This document shows, in pieces, positions 51,287 through 60,621 of a DNA stretch of 64,000 bases. Under the pieces are notes generated by a model. It worked only from the letters and a program-made list of their open reading frames with translations, searched no databases and was not told the origin of the DNA. The stretch covers positions 62,001 through 126,000 of the forward strand of contig JACPNR010000009.1 in NCBI GenBank assembly GCA_016185395.1, given 5' to 3'. The first letter of the stretch is position 1. Each line of letters starts with the position of its first letter. The DNA comes from Candidatus Korobacter versatilis (GTDB lineage: Bacteria; Acidobacteriota; Terriglobia; Terriglobales; Acidobacteriaceae). A program made the translations under genes and the position numbers.

Positions 51287-53347
51287 CTACCGCACGTTGC
51301 CGTTGCCCGCGTTCTTCGAGGCGCGGCTGGCGGCGCTGGTGGGCTGTGCCACCACGCCATCGAAGGCAGTCGCGGCGAACAGGCGTCCGCGCGAGGCGCT
51401 GAGGCCGCGCAGCATCCAGCCGGCTTCGCCGATGCGGCGCCACCGCATGTCGGCGGGCGTGGCTTGGAAGACGCCGCCCTTGCGGTCGATGGCCAGGATG
51501 CGTCCGCCCTCGGCGTCATAGGCCACGGTGCTGAAGTTCCCCGTGGGGCCCGACTCGTGATGCCAGGTGTCGCCGGCGTCGGTGGAGCGGAACGAACCCA
51601 CGCGCGTGGTGATCCAGATATTGCCGGACCCATCGATGGTCGTGCCGGTGATGGGCTGCACGAAGTTCGGCAGCTTGGCCGCATACCAGGTGATGCCGCC
51701 GTCGAGTGAGACCATCAGCTTGGTCAGCCCCGCGGCCGCGATCATGTGTGCGCCTGCCGCCGGGCTCACGCCCACGTTGAGGATGTCGCGCTCGCCGGCC
51801 ACGTCGCCGCCGTGCCAGGTACGGCCTTCGTCGGCCGTCCACAGCAGGCCGCTCGAGGTGGCGGCGTACCACTTCTCCGGGGTCACTTCTAGGTCATTCA
51901 CGCGCGCCTTGAATTCCGTGACCTCGCGCGTGGTCTTGGTCTCGGGCACGACCTTCACGGTCGCCTTCTGCTTGCCCTTGGCCGGGACCTTCACCTTCTT
52001 CGACGTGGTGACGGTGCGCTCGAGCACGACGGTGTTGATGCCTTCCCAGCGCGCTGTCTTGGGGTCGAACAGGAAGATGCCGCTGTTGGTGCCGGCGAGG
52101 ACCTTGTCCTTATCGGTCTGGCGCAGCGCGAACACGTCGCGCCCGCCCAAGCCGAAGCTGATCTGGCTCCAGTTCCCGCCCTCGTCATGCGAGACGAACA
52201 CGCCGCCGTATTCTTTGTCGTTGATGAGTCCGGCGTAGACGGTGTTGGAATCGTGGCGGTCGGCGAGCACGGCCGCGACCTGGCGGTGGGCAAAGCCGCG
52301 GTTGGTGGCGAGGAAGGTGGCGCCGGCGTCGCGGCTGGCGAGCACGCCACTGCGGTCGGTGGCGATGGTCACGCGCCTGGAATCACGCGGATCGATCATC
52401 ACGTCGTTCACGATGAGGTTGGCCGCGGTGATGCGCCTCCAGCTCTTGCCCGCGTCTTCGGTGCGCCACAGGCCTTCGGTGGTGCCCGCGTAGACGGTGT
52501 CAGCGCGGTTCGGGTCCTGCTGCAGCACGCGGGTACGGCGCGCGGAGAACGGGATACCCTGCGCCTTGCGGAACAATCCGCCGGCGTTCTCGCTCTTGTA
52601 GATACCGGAGCAGGCGCTGATGTAGACCACCTGCGGATCGCTGCGGCTGATGATGATGGAGAACACGTCGGAGTCGTCGATCACGCCCTGCTTGATGTGC
52701 TGCCAGGTCTTGCCGCCATCCGCGGTCTTCCACGGCAGGTGCCAGGTGCCGGAGTAAATGACGTCGGGATCCTTCGGGTCGATGGCCACCGACTCGATGT
52801 TCTTGATCTCGGCATGGTTCACCGGCGAGATGCGCTGCCAGGTCTCGCCGCCGTCTTCGCTGCGGAACACGCCGTCGAGCGCGCCGATGGCGAGCACCTT
52901 CGGGTTCGAGGCCGAGAGCGCCAGCGCGCGGATCGACTTGCCGTGGACGTCCTTCAGTATTTGCCAGGTCTTGCCGCCGTCTTTGCTGCGAAACACGTCG
53001 CCGGCGTTGTTGTCTTCCACGCTCCACGCGCCCACGTACATCGTGCCGGAGACCGGGTCGATGACCATGTTGTCGAGCACGAAGTCGTGCCCGCCGAGGC
53101 TGGCAAAGCGCGTCCAGGACGCGCCCGCGTCGGTAGAGAGAAAGAGCCTGCCGGCGCTGGTGCCCAGGTAAACGCGGTCCGGGTTCAGCGGATCGTAGGT
53201 CAGGCTGCGGACGTCGCCGCCATCCGGCCCGATGGGCCGCCAGTCGGCCGCCGTCTGCGCGAGCGCCGGGAGGGAAAGAAGCGCTACCACCAGGAAAAAC
53301 AGAGCTGCTGCCTGCCAGCTCTGCAACCGTCTCGAAAGGGACTCCAT
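51287..53347 (-). CDS. Exported sortilin/BNR-type beta-propeller protein
   Basis: 686 residues starting at 53347, where a signal peptide (AAALFFLVVALLSLPALA) begins; the frame to 53452 is not supported. About ten BNR/Asp-box repeats (SxDxGxTW pattern, such as SKDGGKTW, SEDGGETW, SRDAGATF), as in VPS10/sortilin propellers. A Lys-rich insertion (KKVKVPAKGKQKATVKV) lies near residue 455. Such proteins bind ligands or stabilise surface complexes. It is followed by a terminator. Confidence 0.88.
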   Translation of the reverse strand: MESLSRRLQSWQAAALFFLVVALLSLPALAQTAADWRPIGPDGGDVRSLTYDPLNPDRVYLGTSAGRLFLSTDAGASWTRFASLGGHDFVLDNMVIDPVSGTMYVGAWSVEDNNAGDVFRSKDGGKTWQILKDVHGKSIRALALSASNPKVLAIGALDGVFRSEDGGETWQRISPVNHAEIKNIESVAIDPKDPDVIYSGTWHLPWKTADGGKTWQHIKQGVIDDSDVFSIIISRSDPQVVYISACSGIYKSENAGGLFRKAQGIPFSARRTRVLQQDPNRADTVYAGTTEGLWRTEDAGKSWRRITAANLIVNDVMIDPRDSRRVTIATDRSGVLASRDAGATFLATNRGFAHRQVAAVLADRHDSNTVYAGLINDKEYGGVFVSHDEGGNWSQISFGLGGRDVFALRQTDKDKVLAGTNSGIFLFDPKTARWEGINTVVLERTVTTSKKVKVPAKGKQKATVKVVPETKTTREVTEFKARVNDLEVTPEKWYAATSSGLLWTADEGRTWHGGDVAGERDILNVGVSPAAGAHMIAAAGLTKLMVSLDGGITWYAAKLPNFVQPITGTTIDGSGNIWITTRVGSFRSTDAGDTWHHESGPTGNFSTVAYDAEGGRILAIDRKGGVFQATPADMRWRRIGEAGWMLRGLSASRGRLFAATAFDGVVAQPTSAASRASKNAGNGNVR

Positions 53348-53458
53348 TGTTTTCAACACCTTCTGGTGCGGCCAGGGACACCCTCTATGAGATGCACTGC
53401 GGCACACAAGATGCCACAGCGGCCCGGGGGAGGCCAGATTACTCTCGACCAAAGGAAA

Positions 53459-53487
53459 CGGCCGGTAGGAACATGTCCTACCGGCCG
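53459..53487 (-). terminator. Rho-independent terminator of the OmpA-like gene
   Basis: A 12-bp stem CGGCCGGTAGGA with a 5-base loop, followed on the minus strand by TTTCCTTT. Confidence 0.8.
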
Positions 53488-53506
53488 GATTGTACCCGAC
53501 TTTAGA

Positions 53507-55039
53507 CTACTGCGCGGGCTTCTTCGCCGCCTTCTTCTTCATCGGCTTGGGAGCGGGAGCAGTCACGACGGTCGTGTTGCCTTCGTTGAAGGTAGCGCCG
53601 GCCGGGACAAGGTAGATCTCCACGCGCCGTCCGCCATCTGCACCCGTACGGGTCTCGAGGCGGCTCGCGTCGATCTGCTTCTCCGTGACCAGGTAGTCCT
53701 TGGTGTTGGTGGCACGGTGCGCGTCCACGTCCTTCGGCTTCTCGGCGGCGTCCTTCATGCCGACGATGACCACTTTCGCGTCCGCTTCACGTTGCATGCG
53801 CAGGGCCACGTCATCCAGTGCCGCCTTGCACGTGTTGTCCACGCGCGCCGGCTTCACCTTGTTCGGGAAAGCGCATTCGTTGATCTTGCTGGCTTCGAGC
53901 TTCTGCGGCACTTCCACATTCACGTTGGTGCTCGCGGTGCTGCTCAAGCCGCGCGCGTCCGTGCACGTGGTGGTGACCGTGGCCGAGCCGGCGCCCATGC
54001 CCGAGGTATCGAGCGTGGCGTTCATGCCTTCGCCGGCGATCTTGCCCATGCTCGTCGTCCACGCCAGCGGCTGCAGCTGGGCGTTATCCGGGCTGGTGCA
54101 AGTGCAGGAGATGGTCGAAGGCTGGCCGGACTGCACGGTGGCCGGATTGGCCGAGCAGGCGATCTGCGGCGGGTTCTTCGGCTTGTCTTTCACCGTGAAG
54201 CTGGCCGTGCAATCGGCCATCATTTTGGAATTCTTCTTGTCGGTGACGTGCGCGCTGGCGGTGTAGCTGCCGCCGGTCATCCCGGTGGTGTCGATCTGCG
54301 CGGTCGCTCCGTTGCCGGTGGCCTTGCCGCCCGAAGACTTCCAGTCGTAGGCCAGTTCGTGCTTGGGATTGAAGTTGCTCGGGCTGGCCGTAACGGTCAC
54401 GCCCTCGCTCTCCATGACTTCTGCGGGGCTCGCGCTGCAGGTGGCCGCAGGCGGCACCGGCGGCGTGAGGCTACCGAGGTTGAACACGAGGCCCGAGCTG
54501 AGGCGGACGCCGTTGAACTCATCTTGCGAACCGAGCGTAAAGCTGTGGTTCGAGCGGACCCAGTCGGCCTGCAGCACGCGCCAGCTCAACAGCTTGGTGA
54601 AGCGCAGGTCCATACCGCCACCGATCATGGTGAGGAACTCGGTCTCGGAGAACCCGAGCGGTGAGGCCTTCTGGAAACCAAAGAGCGCGTGCGCGAAGGG
54701 AATGAAGTGGTCCATCGGATAGCGGATCGTCGGTCCGAAGCCGAAGTTACCGACGTTGATCTTGTCGGAGTAGTGGCCGCTGGTGTCGAAGGTCAAACCG
54801 ACGTAACGGTTGAAGTTCCACGTGACGGCGCTGTTGAAGCCCTTGACCATCGAGGGCGCGATCCCTGGCGTGAGCGGATTCTGATCGCCCGGGTTGTAAT
54901 AGGAATATCCGACAAAAACATCCATGCGCGGGTCGGGCAATTCGCTCTGCGCGAACGCCGCGGACGCAAGGAGCGTGAACGCGAGGACCGCCACCAGCGC
55001 AACGGCACGGCGAATCGAACCCTCTTTACGAGTTTGCAT
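53507..55039 (-). CDS. Outer-membrane beta-barrel protein with Ig-like repeats and OmpA-type C-terminus
   Basis: 510 residues. Signal peptide (AVALVAVLAFTLLASAAFA), a beta-barrel of about eight strands (about 33-200, GYSYYNPGD, GLTFDTSGHYS), two Cys-containing Ig-like domains (CSASPAEV... and CSANPATV...), then an OmpA-like peptidoglycan-binding domain (about 390-485; ADAKVVIVGMKD, ATNTKDYLV, RRVEIYLV). The tail is Lys-rich (KPMKKKAAKKPAQ). It would anchor the outer membrane to the wall. Confidence 0.88.
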   Translation of the reverse strand: MQTRKEGSIRRAVALVAVLAFTLLASAAFAQSELPDPRMDVFVGYSYYNPGDQNPLTPGIAPSMVKGFNSAVTWNFNRYVGLTFDTSGHYSDKINVGNFGFGPTIRYPMDHFIPFAHALFGFQKASPLGFSETEFLTMIGGGMDLRFTKLLSWRVLQADWVRSNHSFTLGSQDEFNGVRLSSGLVFNLGSLTPPVPPAATCSASPAEVMESEGVTVTASPSNFNPKHELAYDWKSSGGKATGNGATAQIDTTGMTGGSYTASAHVTDKKNSKMMADCTASFTVKDKPKNPPQIACSANPATVQSGQPSTISCTCTSPDNAQLQPLAWTTSMGKIAGEGMNATLDTSGMGAGSATVTTTCTDARGLSSTASTNVNVEVPQKLEASKINECAFPNKVKPARVDNTCKAALDDVALRMQREADAKVVIVGMKDAAEKPKDVDAHRATNTKDYLVTEKQIDASRLETRTGADGGRRVEIYLVPAGATFNEGNTTVVTAPAPKPMKKKAAKKPAQ

Positions 55040-55202
55040 GTAGCACCCTCCGGAAACTTTGAATAAGACCAGTGAACAGCAGGGGTTACGGAACCAATGG
55101 GAAAGGGCCGGACAGCGTAGGCGGAGACAGAAACTCCGACCGCGCGCCGATTATACGGCAACCCGGTCGGAGCGCAAAGGGAAAGTGCTTTATTTCAGTT
55201 GT

Positions 55203-56225
55203 TTACTGGTTCGACGCGCTCCCGCTGACCGCCAGGACCACCTGCGTGCCACTCTCCAGCTTCACGTTCTTGCCGGTCGAGCTGATGGTGGCGCCCTGCG
55301 CCGTGGCGGCGCTGGTCGCCTGGTTCAAGGTCACACCCGGCATGCCGACCGCGCCGTGTGCCGCCGAGGTCAGCTCGCCGGTGGTGCTCAGGCCGGCATT
55401 GGTCGCGCCGCGGGTGGTGGCGCCCACCGTGCTGCCCACATTGCTGGTGGTGCTGCCAACCGCGCCGCCCGCCGTGCTAGCTGCTCCGCCAGCCACGCCG
55501 CCCGCAGTCGAGCCGACGCCGCCGACTGCGGAGCCAACGCCGCCGGTGGCGCCGCCCGAACGTGACATGCCACCCGAGGGACCTACTCCGCCCCCAGTGC
55601 TACCCATGCCACTGGCGCTGCCGGCGCCCATTACGTCGTCGTTGCCGGCCGAGGCCACGGACTGGGCCGCCGCCAACGCCTGCACCGTGACATTCAAGGG
55701 CATCCGTTCGCCATTCTTCAACACCGCCTGGTCGAACACGATGCCAAGGGTGGAATCGGAGTCGCCCTTCGCTTTCGCGGTCGCCTGCGTCACGTGGCCG
55801 ATGATCTTCGAACCACGCGGGATCACGGTCTTGCCTTCGGACTTCACGTCCGATGTGGTCTTGGCTTCGACGGCGTCACCGCTCTTCGCTTTCTTGCTGT
55901 CGATGCTCTTCGTGAGTGCGGCGTTGATGGTGCTCCCGTTCGCCAGGCCGGCGTTTGCGCCGCTCTTGTCCGCGCTCGCGTTGGTTTGGGTGGATGTGTT
56001 CCCGCTGGCCGTGCCGGTGGTGGCGCCTTTGGCGGGATGTTCCGCGTTCGCGTCCTGCGTGGCTGATGTGCCGGTGCTGGTGCTCGCCGAGGCGCCCGAC
56101 GGGCCCGTCTGCGCGCTCGCGCCGGTCTGCGCCGAGCCCTGTGTTTGCCCCGAGGCGGATGTCTGTGCCATCGCGATGGCGGCGAAGACCGCCACGACGA
56201 ATACCAAGAACATGTATTTCTTCAT
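55203..56225 (-). CDS. Exported Gly/Ser/Thr-rich protein with a conserved core
   Basis: 340 residues. Signal peptide (YMFLVFVVAVFAAIAMA), a low-complexity Gln/Ser/Thr part to about residue 90, then a structured segment (GSTINAALTKSIDSKKAKSG, VIPRGSKIIGHV, FDQAVLKNGERMPL) like a beta domain seen in VirB10/TrbI-type or related exported proteins. A Gly/Ala/Ser-rich region (GGVGSTAGGVAGG) follows. Function unknown; the low-complexity parts suggest a surface or matrix role. Confidence 0.65.
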   Translation of the reverse strand: MKKYMFLVFVVAVFAAIAMAQTSASGQTQGSAQTGASAQTGPSGASASTSTGTSATQDANAEHPAKGATTGTASGNTSTQTNASADKSGANAGLANGSTINAALTKSIDSKKAKSGDAVEAKTTSDVKSEGKTVIPRGSKIIGHVTQATAKAKGDSDSTLGIVFDQAVLKNGERMPLNVTVQALAAAQSVASAGNDDVMGAGSASGMGSTGGGVGPSGGMSRSGGATGGVGSAVGGVGSTAGGVAGGAASTAGGAVGSTTSNVGSTVGATTRGATNAGLSTTGELTSAAHGAVGMPGVTLNQATSAATAQGATISSTGKNVKLESGTQVVLAVSGSASNQ

Positions 56226-56518
56226 GCTGGTTCCTCCTGTGTCCGTCCTGCCGATAGGACGATGAAACTGAGAGTGCCCGTCTGAATGTTGGGTCCTGTG
56301 CGGTTGGACCGCGTTAAACTCAGATGCCGCCCGTCTGCCCTTCGTCTATTTTCACGCGTTAATTTTTTCGCACCATGAGTTAACTAGTTAGTACACTGTG
56401 GTTTAGCGATTCATTTGCCTGGGAAAGAGACGGGCGGCGGCTGGGCTGCATCCTACTCAGACGTCGGCCCCAGCAGCTTCTGACCGCCGCCCTTGCGGGC
56501 ACAATCCAGGAAGTCCCT
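56226..56518. other. Gene-free stretch between the exported protein and the sigma-54 regulator
   Basis: 293 bases. An AT-rich part at 56355-56420 holds the perfect palindrome TAACTAGTTA at 56381-56390 and may carry the divergent promoters. No ORF or strong hairpin seen. Confidence 0.5.
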
Positions 56519-57919
56519 ATGGCAGAAGAAAAGATCCTGATCGTCGAAGACGAAGAGAATGAGCGCCACGGGCTGGCCGAGCTAGTCGCCGCCTGGGGCT
56601 ACCGTGCGGAGACCGCCAAAGACGGCATCGAGGGGCTGGAGAAAGTCATCTCCTGGCAGCCCACCATTGTTATCACCGACTTAAAGATGCCGCGCATGGA
56701 CGGGCTGCAACTGCTCGAGCGCATTGGCGAGCAGAGCGTTCCGGTGATGGCCATCCTCGTGACCGCGCAAGGTTCCGGCGAGATCGGCTTCGAGGCGGGA
56801 CGCATCGGCGCGTACAGCTACATCGAGAAGCCCATCGACCCGCAGCGGTTGCGCGACCTGTTGCACCACGCCGCGCGCCAGCGCGGCACCGAGCGCGAGC
56901 TGGAAGTCGCGCGCCGCAAGCTGCGCGATACCGGCCTGCTCGGCTCGCTCATCGGCGAATCGCGCAAGATGCAGGAAGTCTTCCGCCTCATCGAGATGGT
57001 GGCGCCCTCCACCGCCTCCGTCCTTATTACCGGAGAGAGCGGGACGGGGAAAGAGATGGTCGCGCGCACGATCCACGAACTCAGCCCGCGCAAGAGCAAG
57101 CCTTTCGTCGCCATCAACTGCTCCGCGATCCCCGAGACGCTCATCGAGAGCGAGATCTTCGGGCACGAGAAGGGCGCCTTCACCGGCGCGGCGGAGCGTC
57201 GCGCCGGCTGCTTCGAACTCGCCGAAGAAGGCACGCTCTTGCTCGACGAGATCGGCGAGATGCCCGCCGCCACGCAGGCAAAGCTCCTGCGCGTGCTGGA
57301 AGAGCGCAAGCTGCGCCGCCTGGGCAGCAAGGTGGAGACGGACGTGGACGTGCGCGTCCTCGCCGCCACAAACAAGGTCCCCGAGGAAGCGGTCGCGCAC
57401 GGAGAGCTGCGCCAGGACCTCTATTACCGGCTCAACGTCTTCAACCTCCACATGCCGCCGCTGCGCGACCACAAGGAAGACCTGCCGCAACTGGTCGCTT
57501 CCCTGCTGGCGCAAGTCGCGAACAAGCATTCCCGCAACGTCACCTCCGTCAGCGAGCCGGTGATGCATCTGTTCCAGCATTACGGATGGCCGGGCAACGT
57601 CCGCGAGGTGCGCAACACGCTGGAGCGCGCCGTGATCGTGTGCGAGTCTGCGACGGTCGAGCCGAAGCATCTGCCGCCGGGATTCGGCAACCAACTCGCC
57701 AAGGCGCCAGTGTCGGAAGCGAACAGCATCCGCCTGGGCGTGGGCACCACGGTCGAGGAAGCCGAGAAGCAGCTCATCCTCAAGACGCTCGAGACCACGA
57801 ACAACAACAAGACGCGCGCCGCCGAGATCCTGGGCATCAGCTTGAAGACGCTGCACAACAAGCTGAAGGAGTACAACAGTGGCGGTCCGCACAGTATCGC
57901 GGCGGAGACGGGGACCTAG
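56519..57919 (+). CDS. Sigma-54-dependent response regulator
   Basis: 466 residues. Receiver (1-120) with VEDE, phospho-Asp in ITDLKMP, and EKPID. AAA+ with GESGTGKE, GAFTGA, and DEIGEMP. HTH near the end (AAEILGISLKTLHNKLKEY). The histidine kinase gene follows after 16 bases, so the two form a two-component system activating sigma-54 promoters. Confidence 0.95.
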   Translation: MAEEKILIVEDEENERHGLAELVAAWGYRAETAKDGIEGLEKVISWQPTIVITDLKMPRMDGLQLLERIGEQSVPVMAILVTAQGSGEIGFEAGRIGAYSYIEKPIDPQRLRDLLHHAARQRGTERELEVARRKLRDTGLLGSLIGESRKMQEVFRLIEMVAPSTASVLITGESGTGKEMVARTIHELSPRKSKPFVAINCSAIPETLIESEIFGHEKGAFTGAAERRAGCFELAEEGTLLLDEIGEMPAATQAKLLRVLEERKLRRLGSKVETDVDVRVLAATNKVPEEAVAHGELRQDLYYRLNVFNLHMPPLRDHKEDLPQLVASLLAQVANKHSRNVTSVSEPVMHLFQHYGWPGNVREVRNTLERAVIVCESATVEPKHLPPGFGNQLAKAPVSEANSIRLGVGTTVEEAEKQLILKTLETTNNNKTRAAEILGISLKTLHNKLKEYNSGGPHSIAAETGT

Positions 57920-57935
57920 GCTAAGCTAGGACGGC

Positions 57936-59867
57936 ATGCTCCCCCGGCTGCGCCTCAAGACGAAGCTGGTCCTGGCCATCAGCGGCATGGTCGTGGCGGT
58001 CGTTGCCACGCTCTCGTTCGTCTACGTTTCCCGCCTGGTGCAGAACCGCATGGAGGAGGCGTTCGAGACCGGCGACTTCGTCGCGCACCAGGTCTTCCAC
58101 GCCACCCGCCAGGCGCTCGAGATCGACCTGAGCAACGTGCGGCTCAAGACGAACGACCCGGCGGAAGTCGACGCCGTCGTCGAGAACGCGCTCCAGACCG
58201 ACGCCGGCATCAAATCGCTCATCGAGTCCATCGTCGGCTACTCGCCGAACATCTACGACGTCGCCATCACGGACACGAACGGGCGCGCGCTGCTCCACTC
58301 CGACGCGCGCGCCATCGGCGCCACCGTCCCGCGCCGCGAACAGTTCCAGAAGATCCGCGAAGGCGGGCTGTTGCGCCAGCTCCGGCTCGTCTACGGCCGG
58401 CCCGGCGTCTACGAGGTCCCCATCGCGCTCGAGCGCGACGGCAAACCTTTCGGCACCATCCGCGTGGGACTCTCCACCGTCTTCCTGAAGAGCGAGCTGC
58501 AACCGCAGATGAACCGCGCGCTGCTCTTCTCCGGCACGTCCATCTTCCTGTCGCTCATCCTCGCAGCCATCGTGTCGAACATCGCGCTGCATCCGCTGGA
58601 ATCCATCGCGCGCCGCCTCGACCTGCTCAGCGCCGGACAGATCGCCGTGCCCGACACCAAAGCGGGCAACGACGAAGTGGGTGTGGTGACCACGAAGATC
58701 GACCGCCTCGGCCAGCAGATGCGCGACGTCCAGGAAGTCTTCTCCGCGCTCAAGGAAAACCTCGACCAGATCATGGCCAACCTGCAGGACGGCCTGATGC
58801 TGTTCACGCGCGACCACCGCGCCGTGCTAGTCTCGGCTTCGGTGGAGAGTTTTGTCGGCCGGCCGCGCAGCGAGATGCTGGCGCACACCGTCAGGGAGAT
58901 ATTCGATGACTCCACCGACCTCGGCCGCCTCATCCTCACCAGCTTCGAGCTGCACCATCCGCTCGACCTGCGCGAGGTGCAGCTCGGCGGACGCCGCGTG
59001 CAGGTCTCGCTCGACTTCATCGAGGAGCGCGGTCAGCCCATCGGCGCGATGCTCACCATGCGCGACGCCGAGTCCGTGCACCGCATCGAGGACGAGATCG
59101 AGCTCTCGCGCCGCCTCGCGGCGATCGGCAGGCTGACTTCGGGAGTGGCGCACGAGGTCAAGAACCCGATCAACGCCATCGTGGTGCATCTCGAAGTGCT
59201 GCGCCAGAAATTGAAGGACGTGGACCCCGACACGCGCCGCCACATGGAGATCATCAACAGCGAGATCCGCCGGCTCGACCGCGTGGTGCAGACGCTCGTC
59301 GACTTCACCCGGCCGGTGGAGTTGCGCCTCGCCGAGATCGACCTGCGCCGCGTGGTGGAGGAGGTCGTGCTGCTCGCGTCCCCCGAGGCCGAGCGGCATG
59401 GCATCCGCATCGTGCACCACACGGCGCCCTCGCCGCTGCCTGTGAACGTGGATGCTGACCTCATCAAGCAAGCCGCGCTCAACATCGCCCTCAACGGGGT
59501 GCAGGCGATGAGCGCGGGAGAAACGCCGCGCGGCGGCACGCTGACCATCACCACCGCCGCCGAGGGCGACGAGGCCGTGGTCACCATCGCCGACGAAGGT
59601 CCCGGCATCGCGCCCGAGGTGCGCGACAAGATCTTCAATCTTTATTTCACGACCAAGAAGACCGGCACCGGCATCGGGCTTTCCATGGCGTACCGCGTGT
59701 TGCAGCTCCACAACGGCGCTATCGATCTCGACGCGCACTCCTCCACCCACGGCGCAACCTTCCACCTCCGTTTACCATTGCAAGAACGGACGACTGGACA
59801 GGATGCGACCGTGGACGTTCGTAACCAGGGCAACGACCAGAAGGAAGTCGCGGCCCAGGGCAGTTGA
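57936..59867 (+). CDS. Membrane sensor histidine kinase
   Basis: 643 residues. Two membrane helices (LVLAISGMVVAVVATLSFVY; LLFSGTSIFLSLILAAIVS) bracket a periplasmic sensor of about 170 residues. HAMP (about 205-255), a PAS-like domain (about 270-385), H-box GVAHEVKNPINAI, N-box, and GTGIGLSMAYRVL complete the kinase. Partner of the preceding regulator. The signal is unknown. Confidence 0.95.
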   Translation: MLPRLRLKTKLVLAISGMVVAVVATLSFVYVSRLVQNRMEEAFETGDFVAHQVFHATRQALEIDLSNVRLKTNDPAEVDAVVENALQTDAGIKSLIESIVGYSPNIYDVAITDTNGRALLHSDARAIGATVPRREQFQKIREGGLLRQLRLVYGRPGVYEVPIALERDGKPFGTIRVGLSTVFLKSELQPQMNRALLFSGTSIFLSLILAAIVSNIALHPLESIARRLDLLSAGQIAVPDTKAGNDEVGVVTTKIDRLGQQMRDVQEVFSALKENLDQIMANLQDGLMLFTRDHRAVLVSASVESFVGRPRSEMLAHTVREIFDDSTDLGRLILTSFELHHPLDLREVQLGGRRVQVSLDFIEERGQPIGAMLTMRDAESVHRIEDEIELSRRLAAIGRLTSGVAHEVKNPINAIVVHLEVLRQKLKDVDPDTRRHMEIINSEIRRLDRVVQTLVDFTRPVELRLAEIDLRRVVEEVVLLASPEAERHGIRIVHHTAPSPLPVNVDADLIKQAALNIALNGVQAMSAGETPRGGTLTITTAAEGDEAVVTIADEGPGIAPEVRDKIFNLYFTTKKTGTGIGLSMAYRVLQLHNGAIDLDAHSSTHGATFHLRLPLQERTTGQDATVDVRNQGNDQKEVAAQGS

Positions 59868-59889
59868 GGAATATCTTGGTCAACGCTCG

Positions 59890-60516
59890 ATGAACCCACG
59901 CCGCCATTTCGTCGCCCTCGCGCTCTTGCTCGCGCTCAGCACGAGCGGCTGCTCGTGGTTCCATCGCCGCAAGCCGCAGCCGGTGCCGCCGCAGGCGCAA
60001 GCACCCAGCACGACCACCCCCGCCGAGAACACCGCGGCGACGAACACGCTGCCCGCCGCGCCCGAGCCCATGCCGGAAAAACCGGCGCCGCAAACGACCG
60101 CTCCCAAGCCGAAACCAAGACCCAAAGCCACCACGCACGCGAAGAAACCGGCTACGGCGCCGCCGCAGGCAGTCGCACCGGCCAAGCCTACGGAGCAGGC
60201 GAGCGCTGCGCCGCCGCCGCGCATCGTGATCCAGGAAGGCGGCGCCGCTCCGCCGAATGGCTCACAGGTCACCGCGGCCATGCCGCACGACGTGGCCACG
60301 GACAATCAGCGGACGACGCAGCAACTGCTCGACGCCACCGAGGGCAACCTCCGCAATCTGCGCCGCACCCTCAGCGCGGACGAACGCGGCATCGTGGAGC
60401 AGATCCGCTCCTACATGCAGCAGGCACGCGGCGCCAGCAAGGATGGCGACCTCATCCGCGCCCACAACCTCGCGCTCAAGGCGCACTTGCTGTCCGATGA
60501 GCTCGTCAAGCGGTGA
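59890..60516 (+). CDS. Putative lipoprotein with Pro/Ala-rich linker
   Basis: 208 residues starting at ATG 59890 (a longer frame to 59803 lies in the kinase gene). Lipobox LSTSGCSW gives Cys21. A Pro/Ala/Lys-rich linker to about residue 115 could span the periplasm. The C-terminal 70 residues are helical (LLDATEGNLRNLRRTLSADE) and similar in style to short TPR-like helices. No known family. Confidence 0.75.
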   Translation: MNPRRHFVALALLLALSTSGCSWFHRRKPQPVPPQAQAPSTTTPAENTAATNTLPAAPEPMPEKPAPQTTAPKPKPRPKATTHAKKPATAPPQAVAPAKPTEQASAAPPPRIVIQEGGAAPPNGSQVTAAMPHDVATDNQRTTQQLLDATEGNLRNLRRTLSADERGIVEQIRSYMQQARGASKDGDLIRAHNLALKAHLLSDELVKR

Positions 60517-60621
60517 GTCTTCGCGGCTGCTTACATCCCGGACGCCTTGCTCCCCCGAAGATTTTGGTAAGGTAGGGCTCTCTCGCCCGGACGGGCTCGA
60601 GATGTAAGAAGAAGAGAGACC